Translations under genes and position numbers: made by a program
Assembly: GCF_023242365.1 (NCBI RefSeq)
Contig: NZ_JALLIX010000004.1
Span: forward strand, 1-64,000
DNA length: 64,000 nt
Direction of reading: 5' to 3'
DNA from: Pseudomonas sp. MWU13-2100
GTDB lineage: Bacteria; Pseudomonadota; Gammaproteobacteria; Pseudomonadales; Pseudomonadaceae
Shown: piece after piece, positions 1-9,477 of the stretch
Layout of the letters: each line of letters opens with the position of its first letter
Numbering within the stretch: position 1 is the stretch's first letter
The notes under the pieces: generated by a model
The model's input: only the letters and a program-made list of their open reading frames with translations
Told to the model about the DNA's origin: nothing
Databases searched by the model: none

Positions 1-1
1 G

Positions 2-367
2 CTGATCAAGATGAAGCGCCAGCGCTATATCTGGGTGACCTTGCTGCCCGCCGCCTGGTTGCTGATTTGTACCACCAGCGCCGGTTTCATCAAGCTGTTC
101 GACGCCAACCCGGCCATCGGTTTCCTCGCCCTGGCGAAGAAATACAGCGTAGCGCTGGACGCCGGTCAGGTGATCGCCCCGGCCAAGGACATCACCCAGA
201 TGCAGCACGTGATCTTCAATGCCTATACCAACGCTACGTTGACCGCGCTGTTCCTGTTCGTGGTCTTCAGCATCCTGTTCTATGCCATCAAGGTCGGTGT
301 CGCCGCCTGGAGCAGCAAGGAACGTACGGATAAGGAGTCGCCGTTCCAGGCTATTCCCGAGGCGTAA
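2..367 (+). CDS. cstA: Carbon starvation protein A (CstA), C-terminal part
   Basis: The window opens inside this gene; the open frame runs from base 2 to the stop at 365-367. The last ~120 residues carry two hydrophobic segments (about residues 5-25 and 75-95 of the visible part), the pattern of the end of the CstA family of inner-membrane peptide/pyruvate transporters, with a short charged cytoplasmic tail. The start and most of the membrane domain lie outside the window, so length and intactness cannot be judged. A strong terminator follows 25 bases later, so the gene ends its transcript here. Confidence 0.75.
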   Translation: MIKMKRQRYIWVTLLPAAWLLICTTSAGFIKLFDANPAIGFLALAKKYSVALDAGQVIAPAKDITQMQHVIFNAYTNATLTALFLFVVFSILFYAIKVGVAAWSSKERTDKESPFQAIPEA

Positions 368-392
368 TCAAGGTTTGTCCCGGTAGATAAAA

Positions 393-428
393 AAGAATGC
401 CCCGTATCGAAAGATACGGGGCATTCTT
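393..428 (+). terminator. Rho-independent terminator after cstA
   Basis: A perfect 16-bp inverted repeat (393-408 with 413-428) closes on a GAAA tetraloop. The stem has A-rich DNA on its left and ends in TTCTTCGTT on its right. It lies between the cstA stop and the DeoR-type gene and separates the two transcripts. Confidence 0.85.
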
Positions 429-525
429 CGTTAGAGAACCGCAACAACTCGTTCCTTTGGCGCAGATTCGCTACTATGGATGCCCCGCTTTTCTTGTCGG
501 CGGTTTTCTTCATTGTGGAGCCCGA

Positions 526-1335
526 ATGCCTAGCCAAAAGGACATCGCCGCCGAAAGCGGCGCACCGATGATTCCTGAACAGCGCCGTGAATTGATGCTG
601 CGCCAGTTGCGCAAGCACCAGGTGCTGAGCGTTCATCAGTTGATGGAAATGTTCGAGTGCTCGCACATGACGGTGCGCCGCGACATTGCCTTGCTGGAGC
701 AGGAAGGTCGCGCCTACTCGGTCACTGGTGGCGTACGAATCGCCAGCCAGCTGCACAGTGAGCCCAGCCATCAGCTCAAGGCCGTGGTCGAGTTGCCGCA
801 GAAACAGGCCATGGCGAAACTCGCCGCCCGGCTGCTGCATGCCGATATGACCATCTACCTGGATGCGGGCACCAGTACGCTGGAGATCGTACCCTACGTC
901 AAGGCGCTCTGCGGCATGACCGTGGTGACCAACGATTTCGGTATTGTCCAGGCCTTGATGGACGCGCCCCAGGTCACGGTCATCCATACCGGGGGACAGC
1001 TGGATCACTCCAACCATTCCTGCGTTGGCGGCCTGGCGGTCGCCACCTTGCGCCAGATGGTCACCGATATCGCCTTTATCTCCACCAGTTCCTGGGATTT
1101 GCGGCGCGGCCTGACCACGCCTTCGGCGCTGAAGGTCGAGGTCAAGCAAGTGGCGATGCAATCGGCCGCGCAAACGGTGCTGGTGGCCAGCAGTTCGAAG
1201 TATGGCACCTTCAGCATGTACCGGATCGCCGGCCTAGAGCAGTTCGACATCATTCTCAGCGACGACGCGCTGACCGCCGCCGCGGCCGACGGCATCCGCA
1301 AGCAAGGCGTGGAACTGCTGTTGCCTTGCGCCTAG
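526..1335 (+). CDS. DeoR/GlpR-family transcriptional regulator of the tetronate locus
   Basis: 269 residues. The N-terminal winged helix-turn-helix (about residues 18-70, with SHMTVRRDI as recognition region) is followed by a DeoR sugar-phosphate sensor domain containing the DAGTSTLEI motif. The ATG at 526 is chosen because TGGAG lies 5 bases upstream; the open frame goes back to 397 but through the cstA terminator, so a longer protein is unlikely. The gene converges on otnI and overlaps it by 4 bases at the stop. In tetronate loci of proteobacteria a DeoR protein of this type (YgbI-like) sits beside the catabolic genes, so it is probably their repressor. The effector, perhaps a phosphorylated intermediate, is inferred. 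Confidence 0.85.
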   Translation: MPSQKDIAAESGAPMIPEQRRELMLRQLRKHQVLSVHQLMEMFECSHMTVRRDIALLEQEGRAYSVTGGVRIASQLHSEPSHQLKAVVELPQKQAMAKLAARLLHADMTIYLDAGTSTLEIVPYVKALCGMTVVTNDFGIVQALMDAPQVTVIHTGGQLDHSNHSCVGGLAVATLRQMVTDIAFISTSSWDLRRGLTTPSALKVEVKQVAMQSAAQTVLVASSSKYGTFSMYRIAGLEQFDIILSDDALTAAAADGIRKQGVELLLPCA

Positions 1336-2114
1336 CGCGCCTTCCAGTCCCGCAGCCACTGCAAGCCCGCCGAGGTGTCAGCCTTCGGCCGGTACTCGCA
1401 GCCGACCCAGCCGTCATACCCCAACTGGTCGACCAACTCGAACAGATAGGGATAGTTGAGCTCTCCCAGGTCCGGCTCATGGCGGTCCGGCACACCCGCA
1501 ATCTGGATATGACCGATACCCTCGAAGTCCCGGCGCAATTTGCTGGCCAGGTCGCCTTCGACGATCTGGCAGTGATAACAATCGAACTGCACCTTCAGGT
1601 TGCGGGCGCCAACTTCCTTGCGGATGGCCTGGGCCTGATCCTGGCGATTGAGGAAGAAACCCGGCATGTCACGGGTATTGATCGGTTCCAGCAGCACCGT
1701 GACCCCGACCTTGGCGGCCTCGGTGGTCGCGTACGCGAGGTTTTCCAGGTAGATGCCGTGATGCCGGGCCCGGTCGCTCTCCGAAGGCAGCAGGCCGGCC
1801 ATGACGTGAATGCGTGAATTGCCCAGCACCGCGGCATACTCCAGGGCACGGTCAAAGCCGCCACGAAACTCACGCTCGCGCCCCGGCAGCGACACGGTGC
1901 CGCGCTCGCCCGCCGCCCAGTCACCGGGCGGCGCGTTGAACAGCGCCTGCACCAGGCCGTTGTCGCTCAAGCGCTGCTTGAGCTCTTGCGCGCTGTAGTC
2001 GTAGGGAAACAGGTACTCCACCGCCTCGAAACCGTCGGCGGACGCCGCGGCGAAGCGTTCCAGAAACCCGTATTGCGGGTAAAGCATGCTGAGGTTCGCA
2101 GCAAAACGAGGCAT
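1332..2114 (-). CDS. otnI: 2-oxo-tetronate isomerase / hydroxypyruvate isomerase family
   Basis: 260 residues, the usual length of the Hyi/OtnI family of TIM-barrel sugar isomerases. Metal and catalytic residues of the family are visible: E143 in LLEPIN, D178 and H181 in QFDCYH, Q204 in HIQIAG and E240 in CEYRP. OtnI interconverts 2-oxo-tetronate and 3-oxo-tetronate, feeding the kinase OtnK. It is the last gene of a leftward set (ltnD, otnK, otnC, permease, otnI), 21 bases beyond the permease stop. The neighbours make OtnI a better name than glyoxylate-pathway Hyi; the sequence alone would not separate the two. Confidence 0.85.
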   Translation of the reverse strand: MPRFAANLSMLYPQYGFLERFAAASADGFEAVEYLFPYDYSAQELKQRLSDNGLVQALFNAPPGDWAAGERGTVSLPGREREFRGGFDRALEYAAVLGNSRIHVMAGLLPSESDRARHHGIYLENLAYATTEAAKVGVTVLLEPINTRDMPGFFLNRQDQAQAIRKEVGARNLKVQFDCYHCQIVEGDLASKLRRDFEGIGHIQIAGVPDRHEPDLGELNYPYLFELVDQLGYDGWVGCEYRPKADTSAGLQWLRDWKAR

Positions 2115-2135
2115 GGTAGCTCCCAGGATAAAGGC

Positions 2136-3596
2136 TCAGACAAACGGCCAGATCAACAAGGTAATACAGAAACCCAGCATGCCGAGCAAGGTGGTCAGCA
2201 GCGTCCAGGTGCGCAGGCCATCGGCGACATTCAGCCCGGCCAGCTTGGTGAAGATCCAGTAGCCGGCATCGTTGATATGGGACATGGCCAACCCGCCACC
2301 ACCCATCGCCAGGCACAGCAGGGCCATATGGTTCGGCGTGAGGTTGAGGGTCGCGATCAACGGGCTGATGATACCGGCGGTGGTTACCAGCGCCACGGTG
2401 GTCGAGCCCTGTACCGCGCGCAACAGCAAGGTCAGCAGAAAGCCCAGGGCAAGCACTGGCAGTCCGGTGCTGCGCAACATATCGGAGACCACCGCACCAA
2501 TGCCGGTGTCCACCAGGACCTTGCCGAAGACCCCACCGGCCCCGGCAATCAGGATCACCATCGCCACTCCGGGCAAAGCCGAACCGATCACATCGGACAC
2601 TTGGCTCCGGCTCCAGCCCCGCCGCGAACCGAGTAACCAGGCACACAGCAGGGTGTCGAGCAGCAGCGCTACCAGCGGCGCGCCGAGTACGGTCATGATG
2701 CTGCGTAGGGTCGAATCGGCGGGCAATAACGAGGTGGCCAGGGTGCCCAGCAAAATCAGCAGGATCGGCAGCAGGATCAGGCCGACAATCAGTCCAAAAC
2801 CCGGCGGCGGTGCCGGCGGCAACTTGGCGACGAGGTTGCTGGTGGACTCTTCCAGGCCCATGTGCGACACGGCAACGGCAGCTTGCACAGTGCCGCTGTC
2901 GTTGCCATTGGCCCAGGCGGCCAAGTCTTCGTTGGTGACATGCGGGCCGTAGACCTCGGCACGGATATCATCGGTCATCGGGTACACCCGACGGGTCATG
3001 TGCCCGGCCACGCGGTAGCCGACATAGCACAGCAGCGCAGTGATCGGCAGGCCGAACATCAGCACACGCCCGAGGTCGGCGCCCAACTGGCCGGCAGCGG
3101 CCACCGCACCCGGATGTGGTGGCAGGAACGCGTGCACGGTCAAGAGCGCCGCGCACATCGGCAGCGCGAACACCAACAGCGGTTTGCGCGCACTGCGAGC
3201 GACACCATAGGCCAACGGCATCAGGATGATCACGCCGACCTCGAAGAACACCGGCACCCCGACCATAAAGCCGGCAATCGTCAACGCCAGGGGGGTGCGC
3301 CGGTTGCCGAAACGGCTGATCAGCGTCTTGGCCAGGGCCTCGGCACCACCGGAGAGCTCGATGATCCGCCCGATCATCGCCCCCAGGGCGATGATGATCG
3401 CGATATGCCCCAGGGTCTTGCCCATCCCGCCTTCAATGGTAGCCACCAGCTCGGCCGGCTTCACCCCGGCCACCAACGCCACCAGAATGCTCACCAGCAT
3501 CAAGGCGACAAAGGGCTGGAACTTGTACTTGAGCACCAGGAACAACAATAGCGCGATGCCCGCTCCGGCGGTCACCATCAGGATTAACGGGCTCAT
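2136..3596 (-). CDS. GntP-family permease, probably for tetronates
   Basis: 486 residues and very hydrophobic, with 12 or more membrane segments typical of the GntP/gluconate:H+ symporter family. The ATG at 3596 (MSPLIL) has GGAGGG 8 bases upstream; the frame opens at 3623 but the extra nine residues have no ribosome site. Position between otnI and otnC points to uptake of threonate/erythronate-type acids (the YgbN role), though the family also carries gluconate and glycerate. The 192 bases between this gene and otnC hold a T-rich stretch and no recognisable gene or terminator. Confidence 0.85.
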   Translation of the reverse strand: MSPLILMVTAGAGIALLLFLVLKYKFQPFVALMLVSILVALVAGVKPAELVATIEGGMGKTLGHIAIIIALGAMIGRIIELSGGAEALAKTLISRFGNRRTPLALTIAGFMVGVPVFFEVGVIILMPLAYGVARSARKPLLVFALPMCAALLTVHAFLPPHPGAVAAAGQLGADLGRVLMFGLPITALLCYVGYRVAGHMTRRVYPMTDDIRAEVYGPHVTNEDLAAWANGNDSGTVQAAVAVSHMGLEESTSNLVAKLPPAPPPGFGLIVGLILLPILLILLGTLATSLLPADSTLRSIMTVLGAPLVALLLDTLLCAWLLGSRRGWSRSQVSDVIGSALPGVAMVILIAGAGGVFGKVLVDTGIGAVVSDMLRSTGLPVLALGFLLTLLLRAVQGSTTVALVTTAGIISPLIATLNLTPNHMALLCLAMGGGGLAMSHINDAGYWIFTKLAGLNVADGLRTWTLLTTLLGMLGFCITLLIWPFV

Positions 3597-3788
3597 TTGC
3601 GCAACCCTCCGCGTTGGGTGCACGCAGCGCGTGCGCCACTGGATCTGAAGTTGCCGCCGTGAAGGTCAAACATGCTTGGATTTCCTGTTGTTATTGTTTT
3701 TTTGGCAAGCCGGGGCCATCAGGAGTCGCTGCGCGTCTCCCGGACAGGGCCTGCGTTATCGATCTGTTGTCGGGCTAAAAACCGCGTT

Positions 3789-4427
3789 CTACCAATGCGC
3801 GCCGAAGGTCTCGCGCAGCTCGTCCAGCGCCGCCTGATCGAGCGGCTCGGGCCTGGGATTGCTCATCAGCCAGAGCCGCGCGGTTTCCTCGAGTTCTTCC
3901 AGGGCATAGCTGGCCTTGGACACCGAAGTCTCCCAGACCACCGGGCCCAGCCGTTCAAGCATCACGCCGCGCACGCGGTTGGCCAGTTGCGCGACCTGTT
4001 CGGCCACTTTCGGCGAGCCGGGGCGCTGATAACCGATCAACGGGATATGTCCGACCTTCATGACCTGATATGGCGTCAGCGGCGGCAGAATGTCGTCCGT
4101 TTGCCAGACGCCCGCCAGGGTCAAGGCGACCAGATGGGTGGAATGGGTGTGAACCACACCGCCAACACTGGGGTTACGGTCATAGACCTGGCGATGCAGC
4201 GCCAGGGTCTTCGAGGGTTTGTCCCCGGACAGCCATTCACCGGCCAGGTTGACCTTGGCAATCATCGCCCGGTCGAGGCGACCAAGGCAGACGTCAGTCG
4301 GCGTGATCAACCAACCATCGTCCAGCCGCGCACTGATATTGCCCGCGCTGCCAACGGTATAACCGCGCGCGTAAAGGCTGCGGCCGACCTCGCAGATTTC
4401 GTCACGCAAGGCGTTTTCATGAGTCAT
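3789..4427 (-). CDS. otnC: 3-oxo-tetronate 4-phosphate decarboxylase (class II aldolase fold)
   Basis: 212 residues, a full-length class II aldolase/adducin-fold protein. The product in this pathway decarboxylates 3-oxo-tetronate 4-phosphate to dihydroxyacetone phosphate. The first zinc-binding pair, H93 and H95, is present in VVHTHSTH. The later NHG motif that normally gives the third zinc histidine reads RLG (residues 159-161), so that ligand appears to be missing, although the surrounding LGPVVW and the ALEELEETA helix are well kept. The gene overlaps otnK by 4 bases, indicating translational coupling. Confidence 0.85.
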   Translation of the reverse strand: MTHENALRDEICEVGRSLYARGYTVGSAGNISARLDDGWLITPTDVCLGRLDRAMIAKVNLAGEWLSGDKPSKTLALHRQVYDRNPSVGGVVHTHSTHLVALTLAGVWQTDDILPPLTPYQVMKVGHIPLIGYQRPGSPKVAEQVAQLANRVRGVMLERLGPVVWETSVSKASYALEELEETARLWLMSNPRPEPLDQAALDELRETFGAHW

Positions 4428-5713
4428 TGCGCCTCTCCAGTCCGAGCAAGCTGCTTCAAGGCCTTGTAGAAGAAGTCGCGTCCGCCGAAGTTGCCCGACT
4501 TGAGGGCCAACGCCAGCGGTTCAGCGGTGCTGCTGACCGTCGCCGGCACCCCGGGATCGATCTGCGCGCCGATGCGCAGCAGCTGCACGCCCAAGGCTTG
4601 CACCACCGCGCCCGAGGTTTCGCCACCGGCAATCACGAAGCGCCGCACACCGCTCTGGAGCAGCCCATCGGCGATTTCACCAAAAGCGTTTTCCACCAGG
4701 CTACCGGCCCGTTCGCCCCCCAGTTGCTGTTGCACCACCTTGACCTCTTCCGCTGAACAGGTGGCATAGATCAAAACGGTTTCCTTGTGCGCACGGGCGA
4801 ACGCCAAAGCTTGCGCAACTACCGGCGCACCGGCGGCCAAGGCCAGTGGGTCGATACGCAGGGCCGGCCGCGCGGCTTCGAGCCAGGCCGCTACTTGTCC
4901 GTTGGTCGCCAGCGAAGCGCTACCGGCCAGTACCACTTCGCCGCCCGGAACCGGCGTCAATTGCGCCGCATCAAGGTTGCGCAACTTTCCTGTGCGACGG
5001 AAGTTTTCCGGCAAGCCCAAGGCCAACCCGGAACCGCCGGTCAGCAATGGCAGGTCGGCGCAAGCCGTGCCCAAGGTGTACAAATCTTCGTTCGACACGG
5101 CATCGGCAATGGCGATGCCAACACCTTGCGCACGTAATTCGCTGATGCGCGCACGAACCTGTTCGGCGCCCCGGGCAATACTGTCATAGCGCAGCAGGCC
5201 GACATTCAGGCCGGTCTGCGCTTGCAGCACCCGCACCAGGTTGGCATCGCTCATCGGCGTCAGCGGGTGATGCTGCATACCCGACTCGTTGAGAAGTTGA
5301 TCCTGAACGAACAAGTGGCCGCGAAAGATCGTCCGGCCATTTTCCGGAAACGCCGGGCACGCCAGGGTGAAGTCGCTGCCCAACGCCGCCAGCAGAGCTT
5401 CGCTGACCTGGCCGATATTGCCGACCGCCGTGGAGTCGAACGTCGAACAGTACTTGAAAAAGATCTGCTCGCAGCCCTGTTCGCGTAGCCAGGCCAGCGC
5501 CGCGAGGCTCTCCCCGACCGCCTCGGCGGCCGGTGTGGTGCGTGACTTCAAGGCAATCACGATCGCATCGGCATCGATCCCGGCGGCGACTTCGCGACTC
5601 GGGATACCGATGCTCTGAACAGTGCGCATACCGCCACGCACCAGCATATTGGCAAGGTCGGTGGCCCCGGTGAAATCGTCGGCGATGCAGCCCAGCAATG
5701 GTCGGTTATTCAT
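4424..5713 (-). CDS. otnK: 3-oxo-tetronate kinase (four-carbon acid sugar kinase)
   Basis: 429 residues, matching the DUF1537/four-carbon acid sugar kinase family: N-terminal substrate domain (IADDFTGATDLA near the start) and C-terminal nucleotide-binding domain with the GGETSGAVV motif near residue 365. It phosphorylates 3-oxo-tetronate with ATP before OtnC decarboxylates it. It sits 10 bases after ltnD and overlaps otnC, so the three are co-transcribed. Confidence 0.9.
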   Translation of the reverse strand: MNNRPLLGCIADDFTGATDLANMLVRGGMRTVQSIGIPSREVAAGIDADAIVIALKSRTTPAAEAVGESLAALAWLREQGCEQIFFKYCSTFDSTAVGNIGQVSEALLAALGSDFTLACPAFPENGRTIFRGHLFVQDQLLNESGMQHHPLTPMSDANLVRVLQAQTGLNVGLLRYDSIARGAEQVRARISELRAQGVGIAIADAVSNEDLYTLGTACADLPLLTGGSGLALGLPENFRRTGKLRNLDAAQLTPVPGGEVVLAGSASLATNGQVAAWLEAARPALRIDPLALAAGAPVVAQALAFARAHKETVLIYATCSAEEVKVVQQQLGGERAGSLVENAFGEIADGLLQSGVRRFVIAGGETSGAVVQALGVQLLRIGAQIDPGVPATVSSTAEPLALALKSGNFGGRDFFYKALKQLARTGEAQ

Positions 5714-5723
5714 TGTGCGCTCC

Positions 5724-6629
5724 TCAAACCGGCACGGTCCTGGCCGTGGGCAGCTGGATGCCCGGGAAAATCTTGATCACCGCCGAGTCGTCCTCGCGGC
5801 CGAAGCCGGCGCTGGAGGCCTGCATGAACATCTGGTGGGCGGTCGCCGACAGCGGCAGCGGGAATTTGCTGGCCCGCGCGGTATCCAGTACCAGCCCCAG
5901 GTCCTTGACGAAAATATCCACCGCGGACAACGGCGTGTAGTCGGCCTTGAGAATGTGCGGCACGCGGTTTTCGAACATCCAGGAGTTACCGGCGCTGTGG
6001 GTGATCACTTCGTAAAGCGCGTCGGCATCGACCCCCTCGCGTAAACCGAGGGCCATGGCTTCGGCAGAGGCCGCGATATGCACCCCGGCCAGCAGTTGGT
6101 TGATGATCTTGACCTTCGAACCCAGGCCATGGGCATCCCCCAGGCGATAGACCTTGCCGGCCATGCCCGCCAGGATCGCCTCGGCCTTGGCGTAAGCCGC
6201 CAGCGGGCCCGAAGTCATCATGGTCATCTCGCCGGCGGCGGCCTTGGCCGCGCCACCGGAGATGGGGGCATCCAGATACAGCAATCCTTTCTCGGCCAGG
6301 CGTTGGCCAAGATCCACCGCATAGGTCGGGGCCACGGTGGCGCAGCCGATGACCAGGCTGCCAGGACGCAGCGCCGCTACGGCGCCCCCTTCGCCAAACA
6401 GGACGATCTCGGTCTGCTCGGCATTCACCACGACCGTAATGAGCACATCACACTCACCGGCCATGTGCGCGGGCGACGAACAAGCCACTCCACCCTCGCC
6501 GGCAAACTGTTGCGTTACCGCCGCCCGCACATCGCAGGCATGCACATTGAAACCGCTGCGCAACAGCGAGCGGGCAATGCCCAGCCCCATCGCGCCCAGA
6601 CCGACTACACCGACATTTTTGTTATTCAT
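5724..6629 (-). CDS. ltnD: L-threonate dehydrogenase, 3-hydroxyisobutyrate dehydrogenase family
   Basis: 301 residues. The Rossmann motif GLGAMGLG lies at residues 10-17, the substrate motif APISGGAAKAAAGE near 121-134, and the catalytic-lysine segment GLGSKVKIINQ near 168-178 (K174, N177). The enzyme oxidises L-threonate at C2 with NAD to 2-oxo-tetronate. It is the first gene of the leftward otn operon. GGAG lies 8 bases before the ATG, and a candidate DeoR-type operator sits 57-83 bases upstream. Confidence 0.88.
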   Translation of the reverse strand: MNNKNVGVVGLGAMGLGIARSLLRSGFNVHACDVRAAVTQQFAGEGGVACSSPAHMAGECDVLITVVVNAEQTEIVLFGEGGAVAALRPGSLVIGCATVAPTYAVDLGQRLAEKGLLYLDAPISGGAAKAAAGEMTMMTSGPLAAYAKAEAILAGMAGKVYRLGDAHGLGSKVKIINQLLAGVHIAASAEAMALGLREGVDADALYEVITHSAGNSWMFENRVPHILKADYTPLSAVDIFVKDLGLVLDTARASKFPLPLSATAHQMFMQASSAGFGREDDSAVIKIFPGIQLPTARTVPV

Positions 6630-6685
6630 GGGAGGACTCCATCAGGTTGAGCGGATATTCCCCCAATGATCAGAATATGTGAAGC

Positions 6686-6712
6686 TGTTTTTCAAAATAA
6701 CATTTTTTAACA
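6686..6712. promoter_or_regulatory. Candidate DeoR-type operator upstream of the otn operon
   Basis: Imperfect palindrome TGTTTTTCAAAATAACA (6686-6702), followed at once by another half-site TTTTTTAACA (6703-6712). AT-rich TGTT/AACA palindromes of this kind are typical targets of DeoR-family repressors. It lies just upstream of ltnD in an otherwise GC-rich neighbourhood. Assignment to the DeoR protein at 526-1335 is inferred from proximity. Confidence 0.45.
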
Positions 6713-6765
6713 TCGCGACAGAACTTCACCCCACAGGCAAAGCTCCGCCGCCCGCGCCCGCTTGT

Positions 6766-8385
6766 TCAGGTTCTGAAACACGCGACTGTCTTGTGCAGGG
6801 CACCGGCCATCTGCGCCAACTCCAGACCGGCGGTATGAGTCTGCCGGGCGCCTTGCGAGACCTGCTCGGACAGATTACGAATCCCCACCAGATTGCGATC
6901 CACCTCGCGAGCCACCAAGGCCTGCTCTTCCGTGGCGCTGGCGATCATCAGGTTGCGCTCGTTGATCTGCGAGATCGACCGAGTGATTTCTTCCAGTGCC
7001 TCACCGGAGCGTTGCGCGACTTCCAGGGTGGCCTGCACCAACTGGCGGCTGCTGTGCATGGCATTTACCGCCTGCCCGGTGTCCTGGCGCACATTGCCGA
7101 TCATCTGCTCGATCTCCCGGGTCGAGACCTGGGTGCGATGGGCCAGCGCCCGCACCTCATCGGCAACCACCGCAAAGCCACGGCCGGCCTCACCGGCACG
7201 GGCCGCTTCAATCGCCGCGTTGAGGGCCAGCAGATTGGTTTGCTCGGCAATACTGCGAATCACGTCCAGCACCGTGCTGATATCCTGCACGCGCCCGGCC
7301 AATTGCTGGATACGCTGGGAGGTATCGGTCATGCCGTCCGCCAGCGTGCCGATCGAGGCCACCGTTTCCTGCACCTGTTCACGGCCGCGCCGGGCGGTTT
7401 GCTCGGAGATCCGTGATGCCTCGCTGGTACTGACCGCATTGCGCGCGACTTCATCGACCGCCGCGGTCATTTGATTGACCGCCGCCGCGGCCTGCTCGAT
7501 CTCCTGGCCCTGCAACTGCAAACTGTTGCGGGTCTGGTGGCTGACCACGCCCATCTGTTCTGACGAACTGGCGACGCTATCGACCGACGCGGCAATGTGC
7601 TTGACCATCGCATTCAGGCTTTGCTGCATCCGATGCATGTTCATCATCATGCTGCCCTCGGTACTGGCCTGCACGGGCACCTGGATCGTCAGATCGCCTT
7701 GGGCGATTTGACTCAAGACTTGCGCGGCCATATCGGGCTCCCCCCCCAAGGGCCGGGTGACGCTGCGCGTGACGATGACCGCCGCGGCAGTGACCGAGAC
7801 CAGGCAGAGTACAAACAAACCGAGCATGTTCCGGCGCGCATCGCTGTACAGTTCGCCGGCCGAACGTTCACGATCGATAAAGATCTGCCCTTGCAGCGCC
7901 ATCAAGGCATCCAGGCTTTGATAAACCTGCTGTTCGGCGGGAATGACTTGCTGTTTCAACTGGGTCATCGCCGCCTCGGGAGCGCCTTGCTTGATCAACA
8001 CCTGCACCTGGGTGAACGCGGCGACATAAGCCTCGCGATTCTTTTTCAGGTTGGCATAGGCGACCTTGCCTGCTGGCGTATCGAGCAATGGCTCAAGGAC
8101 TTCAAAAGCCTGGCTGATGCGTTTTCTGGTGCTATCGATGGACTGCTGTGCTTGCTGGTTGTCTTTGTCGAGCAGCAGATCCCGGGTGTTCCTGCCATTG
8201 TCCCGTACCCCCGTGGCAATCACCATGATCGGGGCGATCTTCGGCCAGTCCTGCTTGACGATCACCATCGACTGGTCCTTGAGCGTTGCCAGATCGTGCA
8301 ACGCGTACAACACCAGGCCCGTCAGTAGCAACGGGGCAATTGCAAAGCCGATGACAATACGTTGTGCCGTGCTTAGCTTGGCCAT
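6766..8385 (-). CDS. Methyl-accepting chemotaxis protein
   Basis: 539 residues. TM1 is at about 10-30, then a ~155-residue periplasmic four-helix-bundle (4HB_MCP-like) ligand domain, TM2 at about 188-208, a HAMP domain beginning at SVTRPLGG, and a long cytoplasmic coiled coil. The hairpin tip ([19 protein letters not shown]) is the highly conserved CheA/CheW contact site. There is no C-terminal CheR-tethering pentapeptide (it ends ACFRT). It lies upstream of and co-directional with the otn operon; a shared role (taxis to sugar acids) is possible but not shown. Confidence 0.9.
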   Translation of the reverse strand: MAKLSTAQRIVIGFAIAPLLLTGLVLYALHDLATLKDQSMVIVKQDWPKIAPIMVIATGVRDNGRNTRDLLLDKDNQQAQQSIDSTRKRISQAFEVLEPLLDTPAGKVAYANLKKNREAYVAAFTQVQVLIKQGAPEAAMTQLKQQVIPAEQQVYQSLDALMALQGQIFIDRERSAGELYSDARRNMLGLFVLCLVSVTAAAVIVTRSVTRPLGGEPDMAAQVLSQIAQGDLTIQVPVQASTEGSMMMNMHRMQQSLNAMVKHIAASVDSVASSSEQMGVVSHQTRNSLQLQGQEIEQAAAAVNQMTAAVDEVARNAVSTSEASRISEQTARRGREQVQETVASIGTLADGMTDTSQRIQQLAGRVQDISTVLDVIRSIAEQTNLLALNAAIEAARAGEAGRGFAVVADEVRALAHRTQVSTREIEQMIGNVRQDTGQAVNAMHSSRQLVQATLEVAQRSGEALEEITRSISQINERNLMIASATEEQALVAREVDRNLVGIRNLSEQVSQGARQTHTAGLELAQMAGALHKTVACFRT

Positions 8386-8479
8386 ATCAAATGTTCTCCG
8401 ATTAATACCTGCCCGCCGGGCAGCACATTTGAAAACTTCGTGCCCCAGAAACCTTCGATCCGTTTGCTCCAGGATCGCT

Positions 8480-8920
8480 TCAATGTCCGCGAATGTAGTG
8501 CTCCAGCTGCCGGATCAGGTCGGCCTGCTCGGCGATGGCCTCCTTGACCAGATCACCGATCGACAACAGGCCAATCAATTGCCCGCCGTCCATTACCGGC
8601 AGATGGCGCAGATGACTGTCGGTCATCACCGCCATGCAGCGCTCGATGCTCTGCTGACTGTCGGCCGTCACCACGGGCGCGCTCATGATGTCCCTGACCG
8701 CTGTCCCCACCGAAGACCGCCCCTGTAGAACGACCTTGCGCGCATAGTCCCGCTCGCTGATCACCCCGATCACCTGCCCCGCCTCAATGACGGGTAGAGC
8801 GCCGACGTTCTTTTCGGCCATCAGCTTCAGCGCTTCGAGCACCATCTGGTCGGGCGCGATGCTATGCACCTGCTGGTTTTGCACGATCTTGAGCTTCAGC
8901 AGCTGTGCGGCGGTTTTCAT
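8480..8920 (-). CDS. CBS-domain pair protein
   Basis: 146 residues made almost entirely of two CBS motifs (about 10-65 and 75-135), each with the typical [13 protein letters not shown] / [13 protein letters not shown] ending. Such stand-alone CBS pairs bind adenine nucleotides and act as energy sensors; the partner is unknown. GGAG precedes the ATG. It is followed by the MCP gene on the same strand after 94 bases. Confidence 0.88.
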   Translation of the reverse strand: MKTAAQLLKLKIVQNQQVHSIAPDQMVLEALKLMAEKNVGALPVIEAGQVIGVISERDYARKVVLQGRSSVGTAVRDIMSAPVVTADSQQSIERCMAVMTDSHLRHLPVMDGGQLIGLLSIGDLVKEAIAEQADLIRQLEHYIRGH

Positions 8921-8950
8921 AGGAGACTCCGATACTGTTCACGATTAAAA

Positions 8951-8998
8951 AGGCAAAAAAAAACGCCTGAAACCTTGCGGTTCCAGGCGCCTTTGCCT
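8951..8998 (-). terminator. Strong rho-independent terminator on the minus strand with no clear gene in front
   Basis: Read on the minus strand, an 11-bp stem with one mismatch and a GCAA loop is followed by nine T. Outer arms AGGCAAA/TTTGCCT extend the pairing. It sits upstream of the CBS gene, so it must end a leftward transcript that begins to its right (beyond 9000). No convincing minus-strand gene is visible there. Confidence 0.7.
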
Positions 8999-9281
8999 GT
9001 TCTTATGCTATGCGTGTTGAAAATTGCCCTGGCCTATTTGGCCAATCGATCGTCGTTGACCGAGGAAGCTGTTCGCGGAAATACATTCCCGGTGAACCTG
9101 GAGCGAGCCTTGCAGCCTTTGTGCCAGTCGACGGCACAAAACGCTAAGGCGAATTGCCGGGAAAATCAATCGGGATTGCCATGGCTGAGCGCCTCCGACT
9201 GGTGCAAAGGTCGACTGCTGGCGCTTTATAAAAGTGCGGAGATCCGCTGCGTGACCCATCCGGCATATCGAAGCCGGGCGG
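8999..9281. other. Stretch without a recognisable gene
   Basis: Between the terminator and the LysR remnant I see no frame with natural protein features on either strand. The longest open frames are Ser/Arg-rich shadows. It could hold a small RNA ended by the terminator at 8951-8998, or decayed sequence of the same LysR-type gene. Confidence 0.4.
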
Positions 9282-9455
9282 GGGATCCCGCCGCTGCAGG
9301 CGCTACCCAGCGAATTGCTCGGCACTTGCCTGATAGCCATCGACTTGAGCGACGACTGAGCGCGGCGCACCTTGTTTGTCGCGGTCAGGGATGCGGTGCA
9401 ACCGGCCCCGGAGGCAGCCAAGTTGTTTGAGTATCTGAGTAGCATGCGCGACTGA
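9282..9455 (+). pseudogene. Remnant of a LysR-family regulator C-terminus
   Basis: In one frame this reads GIPPLQALPSELLGTC..., a TGA at 9357-9359, then RRTLFVAVRDAVQPAPEAAK... up to a stop at 9453-9455. The order (PLQALP, then a short DLSDD segment, then TLFVAVR and a PAPEA-KLFEYL tail) resembles the end of LysR effector domains. The internal stop, and a further stop upstream at 9252-9254, show decay. The DNA-binding half is not found. Confidence 0.4.
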
Positions 9456-9477
9456 GGAACAGGCGATGTGCGTCTGT

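Noticed and set aside
8409..8423. Short palindrome CTGCCC-GCC-GGGCAG between the MCP and CBS genes
   Set aside because: Six-base arms in GC-rich DNA are expected by chance, and there is no T tract for a terminator.
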